NCBI GenBank assembly: GCA_964469265.1
Contig: CAYXYF010000005.1
Span: 30,772 to 94,771 of the forward strand
Source: JAEYZS01 sp964469265
Lineage (GTDB): Bacteria; Bdellovibrionota; Bdellovibrionia; Bdellovibrionales; JAEYZS01
Length of the DNA stretch: 64,000 bases
Direction: 5' to 3'
Shown here: positions 24,929 through 33,836 of the stretch, piece after piece
Layout: every line of letters begins with the position of its first letter
Numbering within the stretch: position 1 is the stretch's first letter
The notes under the pieces: generated by a model
What the model was told of the DNA's origin: nothing
Database searches by the model: none
The model's input: only the letters and a program-made list of their open reading frames with translations
Made by a program: the position numbers and the translations under genes

Positions 24929-25975
24929 TTAAAGCGGTTTGCAAGGAAGCTCAGGGCGAATAAGTGTCGAATAAATCTGATTAACCTGAGACCGATTGGA
25001 CACAAAAAACAGCGAGCGGCCCTCGGGACCAAAGGCGGGGCTTGATTCATCGGCTTTGTGAAACGAGAACCTAGTTGCGCACTTTTCACCAAGATCGATT
25101 TGGTAGACGTCCTTATTTTTTCTGTCTTCAATGTTGGTGATAACGAGAAATCTGTGTTGCGTGGGGTGGAGTTCAACATCGGAATAGCTGAGATCGTCAG
25201 ACCCAAGAAACACCGTTTCGTTTTTTCCGCGCTTTTTAATAATTAATTTCTGTTTTCCGTCTTTCGTTAGGGTTGTCCACGCAATGAACTGTTCGGATGC
25301 ACTTAAGGACTGAATAATATTATTTTCCGAATGGTAGTTTGCCTTTTTCCCTGTGACGAGATTGAGTTCAACGATGGTGCTTTTTCCATTTTCTCTACGA
25401 ACATAATAAAGTGTTTTACCATCATTTGTAATGGCAGGCATACCATCATAACCGCGGTCCTTAGTGAGCCTCTTTGACTCCGAGCTTTTCTGGGATTCGA
25501 TATAGAGTTCTAGAGGTTCATAAGCTTCGGGGATATTCTTTGTATTCAATCCAAACTCTGTCAGAGTGGGATTTAAATTAAGGTTTTCTATTATTTCATC
25601 GGCACTACTAGAATAAATGATCCAGGGTTTCTGCGGATGGTATCGCGGATGTTTATTAACGCCAAGATTGTGCGTGACCCTTCTTTCAGTTTTCGTCACG
25701 AGATCTTTTTCAACAATCTGCGGAGTCTTGTGTTCATGGGGAAAGTCACGGACAAAGACCAACTTGTTCGTCGAAGTTGAAAAATGAACACTCGTATTTT
25801 CACCCTTTGTTGTCATCTGGTGAATTTCGCCCTCAAGAGAATCGAAATAAACCAGCTCTCCAGATTTTTCTTTTGAGGAGCAAGCTGATAAAAAAAGTAT
25901 AACTAAAGATACTTTAATGCTTTTTGTATTAAAGAGGTTGGATTGATGCGTTTGATTTGATCTACGGATACCCAT
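24929..25975 (-). CDS. lipoprotein with TolB-like beta-propeller repeats
   Basis: About 348 residues from the ATG at 25975. The first 20 residues are polar, then KVSLVILFLSAC forms a lipoprotein signal and lipobox. A non-ATG start nearer the signal is possible. The body holds repeated blocks of the PD40/WD40-like type: HPRYHPQKPWIIYSSS, MPAITNDGKTLYYVRR, DVELHPTQHRFLVITN and SPAFGPEGRSLFFVSN, as in TolB propellers. Probably a periplasmic or surface docking protein. Its 5' end overlaps mutY by 73 bases, which is long for a real overlap and argues for a later start. Confidence 0.65.
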   Translation of the reverse strand: MGIRRSNQTHQSNLFNTKSIKVSLVILFLSACSSKEKSGELVYFDSLEGEIHQMTTKGENTSVHFSTSTNKLVFVRDFPHEHKTPQIVEKDLVTKTERRVTHNLGVNKHPRYHPQKPWIIYSSSADEIIENLNLNPTLTEFGLNTKNIPEAYEPLELYIESQKSSESKRLTKDRGYDGMPAITNDGKTLYYVRRENGKSTIVELNLVTGKKANYHSENNIIQSLSASEQFIAWTTLTKDGKQKLIIKKRGKNETVFLGSDDLSYSDVELHPTQHRFLVITNIEDRKNKDVYQIDLGEKCATRFSFHKADESSPAFGPEGRSLFFVSNRSQVNQIYSTLIRPELPCKPL

Positions 25976-26868
25976 TGAAACTGATCCCCACTACAATTAG
26001 ATTTTCTTTGAATGTTTAGCTTAACATAAATCTCATGATGAGTAATGTTGTGCTTAAAATTATATTCCTTGGGTGGATTTTTTAGTCTTTTTACCCGTCC
26101 AGGAAATATCATTTTCCCTTTAAGAAACGGAGTGTACGAATTTGGCACAAGTACCACCTTGTCTTTTTTTACAAAAATATCAGGTCGCCATTCCCAGACT
26201 TCCAACTCGCGGCGTTTCTTTTTGAGCGGTAGCATTTCTTGAAGATTTTGTCGGAACCCGACGCAGGTTTTTTGTAGTGGACAGATCAGACACGAAGGTG
26301 ATTTTGAAGTGCAAAGTGTTGCTCCTATCTCTATAAGTGCTTGGTTCATAATGGAAGAATCAACGCCTTTGACCCATTCGTCGGCAAGAGTTTGTAAGTG
26401 ATTGCGATGAGGAGTTTCCCACCACGCAATACTCAACCCATAAAAACGTGAGAGAAATCGTATGACATTTCCGTCTAAGACTCCGGCTTCGTTTTTAAAT
26501 GCAAAGCTGGCGACCGCACGAGATGTATAGGGACCAAACCCTGGTAAACTCAAAAGCTCTTGATGTGTTTTTGGAAATCCATTTTCTTGAATGATCATCG
26601 CCGCTTTATGAAGGTTGTTTGCACGTGAATAATATCCGAGCCCCGCCCAGTAGGTATAAAGCTCTTCAAGGGAGGACTGACTAAGAACCGTCACCGTCGG
26701 ATAGCGCTTAATAAAACGATTATAAAAGGGTATGACAGCTTTAACCGTAGTCTGCTGGAGCATGACTTCTGAGATCCAAATCTTGTATGGATCTTTTGTA
26801 TTGCGCCAAGGGAGGTCGCGTTTATTTTTAGAATACCAATTTAGAAGACTCTTCTGATCTTGCCCCAT
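25903..26868 (-). CDS. mutY: A/G-specific adenine DNA glycosylase
   Basis: 321 residues. Removes adenine mispaired with 8-oxoguanine. The catalytic Glu34 is in SEVMLQQT, LPGFGPYTSRAV is the helix-hairpin-helix, and the catalytic Asp132 is in LDGNVIRFL. Cys186, 193, 196 and 202 form the 4Fe-4S site. The C-terminal 100 residues form the NUDIX-like domain that reads 8-oxoG. A second base-excision glycosylase, nth, lies at 9.3 kb. Co-transcribed with the lipoprotein gene that overlaps its end. Confidence 0.95.
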   Translation of the reverse strand: MGQDQKSLLNWYSKNKRDLPWRNTKDPYKIWISEVMLQQTTVKAVIPFYNRFIKRYPTVTVLSQSSLEELYTYWAGLGYYSRANNLHKAAMIIQENGFPKTHQELLSLPGFGPYTSRAVASFAFKNEAGVLDGNVIRFLSRFYGLSIAWWETPHRNHLQTLADEWVKGVDSSIMNQALIEIGATLCTSKSPSCLICPLQKTCVGFRQNLQEMLPLKKKRRELEVWEWRPDIFVKKDKVVLVPNSYTPFLKGKMIFPGRVKRLKNPPKEYNFKHNITHHEIYVKLNIQRKSNCSGDQFQWVSVDQIKRINPTSLIQKALKYL

Positions 26869-26926
26869 GGCACTTCATAGGCCACGTTGTTGAAAAAATC
26901 AAAAAAGAAATAAAGAATCAAAATTC

Positions 26927-26955
26927 TTGTGAAAGCCTTCGGGCCGCGCTACATT
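26927..26955 (+). promoter_or_regulatory. candidate promoter for the agmatinase-family gene
   Basis: TTGTGA (26927-26932), 17 bases, TACATT (26950-26955). Seven bases separate it from the ATG at 26963, so the mRNA would be leaderless; no ribosome binding site is present. Confidence 0.4.
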
Positions 26956-26962
26956 ACCGCTT

Positions 26963-27895
26963 ATGGAATACAAACAATTATCAGGACGTGAGTTTCCTCG
27001 TTTTTCATCGATTAAAACATTTTTCCGCATGCCGTATGTCGAGATGGACAACGATTATGATGTGGGTATTTTTGGTATTCCATTTGATGGCGGGGTCAGT
27101 TATCGCCCTGGAGCACGCTTTGGTCCAAGTGCGATCAGAGAGGCTTCTTCTCTAGGAAGAGGTTACCATTGGACTCGTGGCATAGACTTTACCAAATTAA
27201 TAAAGGTCGCTGACATCGGCGATGTTTCAACTGTTCCTGTGTCTTTAGAAAAGACTTACGAAAATATTGAATTTCACGTCATGAAAATGTTGGCCTTAAA
27301 AAAGCGTTTTATTTCTGTGGGTGGCGATCATTCCACCACTTTGCCAGTTCTTCGTGCCCTGAAAAAATCCATAGGCTCTCCAATAAACTTTATTCATTTT
27401 GATGCCCATTTAGATACTTATCCCGCAGCATGGGATTTTGAATATCATCACGGATCTTTTGCAAGACATGCCGTTGAAGAGGGGCTTATTGATCCAGCCA
27501 ATACACTTCAGATCGGCATCAGAGGACCTCTTGCATCGGGTTCAGATTTAGACTTTGTTAATAAACATAAAATTACAGTAAAGACGGTGGACGATGTTCG
27601 CTCTGTGAGTCTTTCAGATTTTTGTAAAAGCCTTCCGAAGTTTGTGGGTCCGACTTATCTTAGTTTTGATATTGATTGTTTAGATCCAGCATATGCGCCA
27701 GGGACGGGAACTCCAGTTCCAGGCGGGCTTACGACCTATGAAACCCAGCATATCCTTCGCGCTTTAAAAGTGGATGAATTAGTTGGAGCCGATATTGTTG
27801 AAGTCTCTCCGCCTTATGACAATTCACAGATCACAGCAATGGCTGCTGTAGATACCATGTTTGAAATTCTATGTCTGATGGCCAATAAAAAATAA
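26963..27895 (+). CDS. speB: agmatinase/ureohydrolase family protein
   Basis: 310 residues, the family length. Binuclear manganese ligands are complete: GGDHS, HFDAHLDTYPAAW and SFDIDCLDPAYAPGTGTPVPGG. PFDGGVSYRPGARFGPSAIR is the N-terminal family signature. Agmatinase releases urea from agmatine to give putrescine, but guanidinobutyrase and other ureohydrolases share these motifs, so the substrate is not certain. The stop codon abuts that of alaS with no base between. Confidence 0.85.
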   Translation: MEYKQLSGREFPRFSSIKTFFRMPYVEMDNDYDVGIFGIPFDGGVSYRPGARFGPSAIREASSLGRGYHWTRGIDFTKLIKVADIGDVSTVPVSLEKTYENIEFHVMKMLALKKRFISVGGDHSTTLPVLRALKKSIGSPINFIHFDAHLDTYPAAWDFEYHHGSFARHAVEEGLIDPANTLQIGIRGPLASGSDLDFVNKHKITVKTVDDVRSVSLSDFCKSLPKFVGPTYLSFDIDCLDPAYAPGTGTPVPGGLTTYETQHILRALKVDELVGADIVEVSPPYDNSQITAMAAVDTMFEILCLMANKK

Positions 27896-30523
27896 TTACT
27901 GAATAAGGGCTTCGATTTTCTTTTTGGCAGAATCAAGCCCTTCCAGCGTTGGTACAGAACCCTGTGCAAAGTCTGGCCTGCCGCCACCTTTTCCGCCAAG
28001 AGCCTGAGCCATTTCTTTTAAAATTGTCCCAGCATTAAATTTACCAACAAGATTTTTTGTCACGCTCACAATAACTGCGTGACTGCTTGAGCCCTGTCCG
28101 ATGGCAACGACAATACCTGATTGAATTTTATCTCGAATCTTATCTGAGAAATCTGACAGTAACTTTCTGTCATCCGTTTCAATTTTAACGAACACAAAAG
28201 TTCCGTCAGAGAATTTCTTCCCAGACTTAATGTAAGAATCAGCATCCAAGCTTTTTGCTTTGATACTTTGAACAGTTTTTTCAAGCTCACGGTTTTCTTG
28301 TTTCTTATTTTCCACCCAGTGACTGAGCGGCGTACTGGGTTGCACTTGAGCTGCTTCACGAGCTTGCATGAGTTCTTTGTGATTTCTTAAAAGGTAATCA
28401 ATGGCTTTTGTTCCAGTAATAGCTTCAATACGCCGAACGCCGCGAGAAACCCCGCCCTCTGAAATGATCTTAAATACTCTAATCTGAGAAGTATTTGAGA
28501 CGTGGGTGCCGCCACAGAGTTCTGTTGAGAAGTCTCCCATCTTAAGAACTCGAACAGTATCACCATACTTTTCCCCAAATAATGCAATGGCACCAGCGTC
28601 GATCGCTTTTTTGTAGGACATAAGCTCTGGTTTTAACTCATGTGAAAGAGCAATTTGTTCATTCACAAGATTTTCAATCTTTTCAATCTCTCGCTCAGTG
28701 AGCGGTTTATCGTGAGTAAAATCAAAACGCGTGCGTTCAGCATCAACCAGTGATCCAGCTTGGCTCACATGACTTCCTAATACGTTTTTAAGAGCAGAGT
28801 GCATGAGATGTGTTGCTGAGTGATTGCTTTGAACGTCTCGTCTCTTCGACTGATTCACTTGAAGGTCGAGTGTATCACCAATAGCAATCGTACCTTCACT
28901 CACGTGAACTTGATGTAAAAAAAGCTCTCCATTTTTTGTACAGTCAGTCACATCAACATGGACTCCAGCTTTGGATAGAGTTCCAGTGTCACCAACTTGT
29001 CCGCCGCCTTCAGCGTAAAAAGGTGTTTTATCAAGTATAACAAGACCGCTTTCGCCAAAAGATAGTTTTTCAACTGCTTTATGCCCATCTGAAAGCGCAA
29101 GAACTTTGCCTTGGCCACTAAGAGATGAGTAACCAATAAATTCGGTCGGTTTTACTTTTTGAGAAAGTTCAATGAGGTGCCCTTGATCTGTGTTTAAGGC
29201 TTGGCCCTTCCAAGACGCCTGCGAGCGCTTGCGAGCTTCCTCCATATGGGAGTCAAAGCCTGCTTCATCTACACTGATGTTTTGTTCTATGGCCATTAAG
29301 CGAGTGAGATCAACGGGGAAGCCATAGGTATCATAAAGTTTAAAAGCAACTTCTCCTGGAATGGTTTTGCTTTTATTCTTTTTTAGTTTTTCAATTTCTT
29401 GATTAAGAATTGCTGTTCCTTGATCAAGGGTTTGCAAGAAGGATTCTTCTTCAGATTTGACGGTCTTTACAATAAGGTTTCTTTGCTTTTCAAGTTCAGG
29501 GTAAGCCTGACTCATGCTTTGAATTACTTCTTCTACGACTGGTAAGAAGACAGACTCCGTCGTTGAAAGGTTTCGCGCAAAACGTATAGCGCGCCTTAAA
29601 ATGCGTCTTAAAACATATCCTCGTCCTTCATTACTCGGAAGAACTCCATCTGCAATGAGAAACGCCGTTGCTCTCGCGTGATCTGCAATAACTCTTAGTG
29701 CAGTATCGGTTTTATTGTCGATATTATATTTTTTGCCAGTGATCTTAGCCGCTCTTTGAATCAGCGGCTGAAAGAGGTCTGTGTCATAATTCATGTACAC
29801 ACCTTGCATAACGGCAGCAACACGCTCTAATCCCATTCCTGTATCAACAGATGGCTTCGGAAGAGGAGTTAATGTTCCTGCTGGCTCCTCGTAGTATTGC
29901 ATGAAGACCAAATTCCAAATCTCAACATAGCGTTGCTCATCTTCACCAAATTTTGCATTTGGATTTCCAGTAGATCCCGCAGACGGCCCGTGATCATAAA
30001 AAATCTCAGAACAAGGTCCGCAGGGCCCAGTGTCTCCCATCCGCCAAAAGTTGTCTTTTTCGCCGTAACGAAAGATTCTATCTTTTGGAACGCCTTCTTG
30101 CGTGTGCCAAATTTCAGCAGCTTCATCGTCGGTCTCAAAGACTGTGACATAAAGTTTATCTTTCGGGATTTTGAGTTCGACGGTGAGAAATTCCCAAGCA
30201 AAGCGGATAGCCTCTTTTTTAAAATAATCACCAAAAGAAAAGTTTCCTAACATTTCAAAGAACGTGTGGTGACGAGCAGTAATACCTACTTGCTCAAGAT
30301 CGTTATGTTTTCCGCCAGCACGCACACACTTTTGAGAAGTCGTCGCTCTTGTGTAGTTTCTTTTTTCATATCCCAAAAAAACGTTCTTAAACTGGTTCAT
30401 TCCCGCGTTCGTAAAAAGGATTGTGTTATCTCCTTCGGGAACGAGTTTAGAGCTTTCAACTATTTCATGCTTATGTTTTTCAAAATATTTAAGAAACTTC
30501 TCTCGAATCTCAGAACTTCTCAT
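27896..30523 (-). CDS. alaS: alanyl-tRNA synthetase
   Basis: 875 residues from the ATG at 30523; a TTG codon just before is in frame but unneeded. Charges tRNA-Ala. Class II core with FTNAGMNQFK, then RVIADHARATAFLIADG. The editing domain has HSATHLMHSAL and CGGTHV as zinc ligands, and the C-terminal DHHA1 domain ends GGKGGGRPDFAQG. Full length and uninterrupted. Followed convergently by the agmatinase gene with no gap, and preceded by recX on the same strand. Confidence 0.97.
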   Translation of the reverse strand: MRSSEIREKFLKYFEKHKHEIVESSKLVPEGDNTILFTNAGMNQFKNVFLGYEKRNYTRATTSQKCVRAGGKHNDLEQVGITARHHTFFEMLGNFSFGDYFKKEAIRFAWEFLTVELKIPKDKLYVTVFETDDEAAEIWHTQEGVPKDRIFRYGEKDNFWRMGDTGPCGPCSEIFYDHGPSAGSTGNPNAKFGEDEQRYVEIWNLVFMQYYEEPAGTLTPLPKPSVDTGMGLERVAAVMQGVYMNYDTDLFQPLIQRAAKITGKKYNIDNKTDTALRVIADHARATAFLIADGVLPSNEGRGYVLRRILRRAIRFARNLSTTESVFLPVVEEVIQSMSQAYPELEKQRNLIVKTVKSEEESFLQTLDQGTAILNQEIEKLKKNKSKTIPGEVAFKLYDTYGFPVDLTRLMAIEQNISVDEAGFDSHMEEARKRSQASWKGQALNTDQGHLIELSQKVKPTEFIGYSSLSGQGKVLALSDGHKAVEKLSFGESGLVILDKTPFYAEGGGQVGDTGTLSKAGVHVDVTDCTKNGELFLHQVHVSEGTIAIGDTLDLQVNQSKRRDVQSNHSATHLMHSALKNVLGSHVSQAGSLVDAERTRFDFTHDKPLTEREIEKIENLVNEQIALSHELKPELMSYKKAIDAGAIALFGEKYGDTVRVLKMGDFSTELCGGTHVSNTSQIRVFKIISEGGVSRGVRRIEAITGTKAIDYLLRNHKELMQAREAAQVQPSTPLSHWVENKKQENRELEKTVQSIKAKSLDADSYIKSGKKFSDGTFVFVKIETDDRKLLSDFSDKIRDKIQSGIVVAIGQGSSSHAVIVSVTKNLVGKFNAGTILKEMAQALGGKGGGRPDFAQGSVPTLEGLDSAKKKIEALIQ

Positions 30524-30540
30524 CAATCTTTCTCATTCGG

Positions 30541-30981
30541 TTAAGGGTTCTTTGAGTTTACTATATCGTTGATCGTCTGATCGGCAAACCCTCTATTTGT
30601 AAGAAATCGGTAGATAAGTTGTTTTTCTGAGATGCTAAAGGGAGTGCTCTTATTAAATTTCTTTTCAACGAGTGTTTTGGCTTTGCTAAGCTCCAGCTCC
30701 CAATCTGGGTGAGCGCAGGGTAATTCTTTACTTTCTAGGTATTGGTTGATGTAGAGGATACCTTTATTTTTGCGATTGAGTTTTTCAACAATCATCTGTG
30801 ATAGCTCTTCAGGACTCAACATAAACCCATTTTCGAAGGCAAGCTCAAGACCGCTTTCAATCTCCTCAGGGGCAAAGTCTTTTTCATCGAGTTTGTTACG
30901 GATTTCGGCCTCGGAGTGATCTCTAATAGCAAGGTAATCAATGATTTTTTCGAATGCGGATTTTTTTGGTTGTGCGGCCAT
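30541..30981 (-). CDS. recX: RecX-family regulator of RecA
   Basis: 146 residues, the usual size. RecX binds RecA filaments and limits recombination. The family pattern of three-helix repeats is seen: AIRDHSEAEIRNKL, GFMLSPEELSQMIVEKL, LNRKNKGILYINQYL, and a C-terminal FLTNRGFADQTINDIV. Normally recX follows recA in one operon; here it lies 1 kb before recA on the opposite strand, 17 bases upstream of alaS. Confidence 0.85.
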   Translation of the reverse strand: MAAQPKKSAFEKIIDYLAIRDHSEAEIRNKLDEKDFAPEEIESGLELAFENGFMLSPEELSQMIVEKLNRKNKGILYINQYLESKELPCAHPDWELELSKAKTLVEKKFNKSTPFSISEKQLIYRFLTNRGFADQTINDIVNSKNP

Positions 30982-31045
30982 ATCCTTATTTTTCCATAGT
31001 TTTTCTTTGATTTGGGTGAGAATAACGTAATACTTTGATTCTAGT

Positions 31046-31507
31046 ATGACAAAGCCAAAATTAATATCTTATTTAGCAACTTTTTTCGGAGCAGGTCTTT
31101 CGCCAAAGATGCCTGGAACCGTAGGAACGCTGGCCGCAGTTCCACTCTGCCTTTTAGTCGGACGCGCTGGGCCCTATGGTTACATGGTTATTACGTTAAC
31201 TTTAACCATAGCCGCGATTTATATTAGTGACCTTTACCAACAAGATTTTGATGAGCACGACCGCCCAGAAATTGTTATAGATGAAGTTGTTGGTTTTTTA
31301 ATTACAATGACGTGGATTCCATTGGGCTGGAAGTATCTTGTGGTAGGATTTATACTTTTTCGAATACTTGATATTTTAAAGCCATTTCCCATTAGCCACC
31401 TTAACAATAAGGTGAAGGGTGGACTTGGAGTTGTTATTGATGACGTGGCGGCAGGGCTAGTTGCGAATATCGCATTGCAGATATTGACGCAAGGCGGATA
31501 TCTATGA
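31046..31507 (+). CDS. pgpA: phosphatidylglycerophosphatase A
   Basis: 153 residues, membrane protein. Removes the phosphate from phosphatidylglycerol phosphate at the inner membrane. Family motifs: FGAGLSPKMPGTVGTLAA, PEIVIDEVVGF, FRILDILKPFP and GLGVVIDDVAAG. First gene of a pgpA-cinA-recA array; the ATG of the next gene overlaps its stop (ATGA). Confidence 0.95.
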   Translation: MTKPKLISYLATFFGAGLSPKMPGTVGTLAAVPLCLLVGRAGPYGYMVITLTLTIAAIYISDLYQQDFDEHDRPEIVIDEVVGFLITMTWIPLGWKYLVVGFILFRILDILKPFPISHLNNKVKGGLGVVIDDVAAGLVANIALQILTQGGYL

Positions 31508-31974
31508 ATGAAAAAGTCCAAGAATTATTCCAAATTCTAAAATCTAAGAATGCGACCATCGGAGCCGCCGAAAGTTGTACAGGCGGACAGCTTTCAGCAA
31601 AGATCACAGCAGTTCCAGGTAGTTCTGAGTTTTTTATTGGGTCTGTTGTCTCCTACTCTAACTCAGTAAAGCAGGAGCTGCTTAAGGTTTCTGAGAATGA
31701 TCTTATAAACCACGGTGCCGTTAGTGAGGTTGTGGCAGAAAAAATGGCAACAGGGGTGCGGCAACTGTTGAATTGCACCTTTAGCGTTAGTATTACTGGA
31801 GTAGCAGGTCCGGGGGGCGGAACAGAAGTAAAACCAGTCGGCACTGTATGGTTCGGAATTAGTGGCCCAAATTTTGTAAAGACAGAAAAGAAACTATTAA
31901 AAGGTGACCGCGCACAGGTGCAACTTGGTGCTGTGGAACATGCCTTAGAGCTACTTATTCGCGAAATACGGTAA
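31504..31974 (+). CDS. pncC: nicotinamide-nucleotide amidase (CinA C-terminal domain protein)
   Basis: 156 residues: only the amidase domain of CinA, without the N-terminal COG1058 half. Converts nicotinamide mononucleotide to nicotinic acid mononucleotide in NAD recycling. GAAESCTGGQLSAKIT holds the catalytic Ser, and SITGVAGPGGG and KPVGTVWFGIS are family motifs. Translationally coupled to pgpA. cinA-recA order is conserved in many bacteria. A weak terminator separates it from recA. Confidence 0.92.
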   Translation: MNEKVQELFQILKSKNATIGAAESCTGGQLSAKITAVPGSSEFFIGSVVSYSNSVKQELLKVSENDLINHGAVSEVVAEKMATGVRQLLNCTFSVSITGVAGPGGGTEVKPVGTVWFGISGPNFVKTEKKLLKGDRAQVQLGAVEHALELLIREIR

Positions 31975-31999
31975 GCCCAGTCCCAACTAGGCTTTTTAT
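31973..31999 (+). terminator. weak terminator or attenuator between pncC and recA
   Basis: Arms 31973-31981 and 31986-31994 pair over eight of nine bases around a CCCA loop, followed by a short T-rich run. It may lower read-through into recA. Confidence 0.4.
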
Positions 32000-32029
32000 A
32001 AAAAAATTAAATCCATAAGGAGTACGGTA

Positions 32030-33151
32030 ATGGCAATGCAAACAACAAATTCAGATAAAACAAAAGCTCTAGAGTTAGCGCTTTCTTCAATTGAAAAGCA
32101 ATTTGGAAAAGGCTCTATCATGAAGCTTGGTGGGGACAATAAGCTCAATGACGGAATCTCTGTTATTTCAACAGGCTCTCTTGGCTTAGACGTCGCTCTT
32201 GGCATAGGCGGGATTCCTCGCGGAAGAATTATCGAAGTCTACGGGCCAGAAAGCTCTGGTAAAACAACAATCGCTTTATCAATTATCGCTCAAGCGCAAA
32301 AAACAGGTGGCGTTGCTGCATTCGTTGATGCCGAGCACGCATTAGATATTGGTTATGCAAAAAAATTAGGTGTGAAAGTTGATGATCTTCTAGTTTCTCA
32401 ACCAGACACAGGAGAGCAAGCTTTAGAAATCACTGAAACGCTTGTTCGTTCAGGTGCTGTTGATGTTCTCGTTGTGGACTCAGTTGCAGCGTTGACTCCA
32501 AGAGCGGAAATTGAAGGTGACATGGGTGATAGCCACATGGGTCTTCAAGCAAGATTAATGTCACAGGCTTTAAGAAAACTAACTGCTATTATCAGCCGTT
32601 CAAATACAACTGTAGTTTTCATTAACCAAATTCGTATGAAGATCGGTGTTATGTTCGGTAACCCAGAAACTACAACTGGTGGTAACGCTCTGAAGTTCTA
32701 CTCGTCTGTTCGTCTCGATGTCAGAAGAACTGGCGCAATTAAAAGTGGTGATGAAGTAACTGGTTCAAGAACAGCTGTAAAAGTTGTGAAGAACAAAGTT
32801 GCTCCTCCGTTTGCGAGAGCTGAGTTTGACCTTATGTACGGTGAAGGGATCTCATTGACAGGTGAGGTTTTAGACCTAGCTTCTGAAAAAGGAATCGTTG
32901 ATAAGGCAGGAGCTTGGTATAGCTACAATGGTGAAAGAATCGGCCAAGGTAGAGATGCTTCAAAAACTTATCTTAAAGAAAACCCAAAACTTCTAGAAGA
33001 ATTAAGAACAAAAGTTCTTCATGCTTATGGAATCGGAGTAAAAGCAAATGAAGCAGCTGCTCCGCAAATCGAAGCTAAAAAAGAAGACGCTCCAGCGGGT
33101 GCTGCAATAGCAAAAGCAGTTGCAGCTAAAAAGAAAACAGCTCGAAACTAA
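32030..33151 (+). CDS. recA: recombinase RecA
   Basis: 373 residues. Forms filaments on single-stranded DNA for recombination and SOS induction. Walker A is GPESSGKTT, and AFVDAEHALD, DSVAALTPRAE, the L2-region INQIRMKIGVMFGNPETTTGGNALKFY, and a disordered Ala/Lys-rich tail are all typical. AAGGAG at 32017-32022 is a strong ribosome binding site. I saw no palindrome of the TTACnnnGTAA or CTGTn8ACAG kind in the short upstream gap, so SOS control is not evident. A 12-bp hairpin follows the stop. Confidence 0.98.
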   Translation: MAMQTTNSDKTKALELALSSIEKQFGKGSIMKLGGDNKLNDGISVISTGSLGLDVALGIGGIPRGRIIEVYGPESSGKTTIALSIIAQAQKTGGVAAFVDAEHALDIGYAKKLGVKVDDLLVSQPDTGEQALEITETLVRSGAVDVLVVDSVAALTPRAEIEGDMGDSHMGLQARLMSQALRKLTAIISRSNTTVVFINQIRMKIGVMFGNPETTTGGNALKFYSSVRLDVRRTGAIKSGDEVTGSRTAVKVVKNKVAPPFARAEFDLMYGEGISLTGEVLDLASEKGIVDKAGAWYSYNGERIGQGRDASKTYLKENPKLLEELRTKVLHAYGIGVKANEAAAPQIEAKKEDAPAGAAIAKAVAAKKKTARN

Positions 33152-33164
33152 TCTTAACTTTATA

Positions 33165-33198
33165 AAGTTGTTGTCGGTCTTGGTATCGACAACAACTT
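33165..33198. terminator. terminator hairpin after recA
   Basis: Perfect 12-bp stem AAGTTGTTGTCG (33165-33176)/CGACAACAACTT (33187-33198), 10-base loop. The right arm ends one base before the stop of the convergent gene, so it probably serves both genes. No long T-run on either strand. Confidence 0.65.
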
Positions 33199-33792
33199 CT
33201 ATCTGACTTTCTTTTTCTTCTTCCTTCTACGGCGCCAAGCAAACCAGAAAAGCGACCCGAACGCAAAAGCCACAACAGCAGCAAAGATCAATTTGTTTCT
33301 TGGCGAATCGTCTATGGAAAGCTCTCTTCCGTACCAGACAATCAAAGACTTTGTAAGAACCATTGAACAAAAGACTGGCCAAAGATAAGAAAAATTCTCA
33401 GAGAAGCTCACCTTCTCAAGAGGTTTTTTAGGAATTTGAGCAAGAGGGGTTAGAGGGAGATTGACCCGTTGTGGAGAAGCAATAGTGCCATTTTTTTCTA
33501 AGAGTTTTTGGAATCCCCAATATTTTTTAGAAAATCGGTCTCGAACCTGTCCCCATAAAAACCGAAATTGTTCGCCATCGATCTCTTCATCATCTAAATC
33601 CGTAAGTTCTTCAAAAAACTCTGAGAGCGCGCGAGATTTAATTTTATCAAAATCCTCAGCCGTGAAATATCCGTAGGTCGGATGCAGATCAAACTCATAA
33701 TCAACTAATACCTGCTTTAGAACTTCGAAGTCCTGAGGGTGGGCCGTTTTTTGAAGCTGAAGATAAACGGGATGGTTCGTGATAAAATCCAT
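33199..33792 (-). CDS. membrane protein, unknown function
   Basis: 197 residues. A soluble acidic N-terminal domain (about 1-125; LTDLDDEEIDGEQF) is followed by two membrane helices (about 128-148 and 166-185). It ends in a very basic cytoplasmic tail of alternating Arg and Lys. With two helices and cytoplasmic N and C termini it would be a hairpin anchor. No family recognised. Confidence 0.6.
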   Translation of the reverse strand: MDFITNHPVYLQLQKTAHPQDFEVLKQVLVDYEFDLHPTYGYFTAEDFDKIKSRALSEFFEELTDLDDEEIDGEQFRFLWGQVRDRFSKKYWGFQKLLEKNGTIASPQRVNLPLTPLAQIPKKPLEKVSFSENFSYLWPVFCSMVLTKSLIVWYGRELSIDDSPRNKLIFAAVVAFAFGSLFWFAWRRRRKKKKKVR

Positions 33793-33836
33793 GCCGAAAA
33801 ACTATAATGAAAATATCGCAATGGCCAACAGAAATT

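Noticed and set aside
31958..31965. SOS box upstream of recA (TTCGCGAA)
   Set aside because: It is inside the end of pncC, too short, and matches neither known LexA site type.
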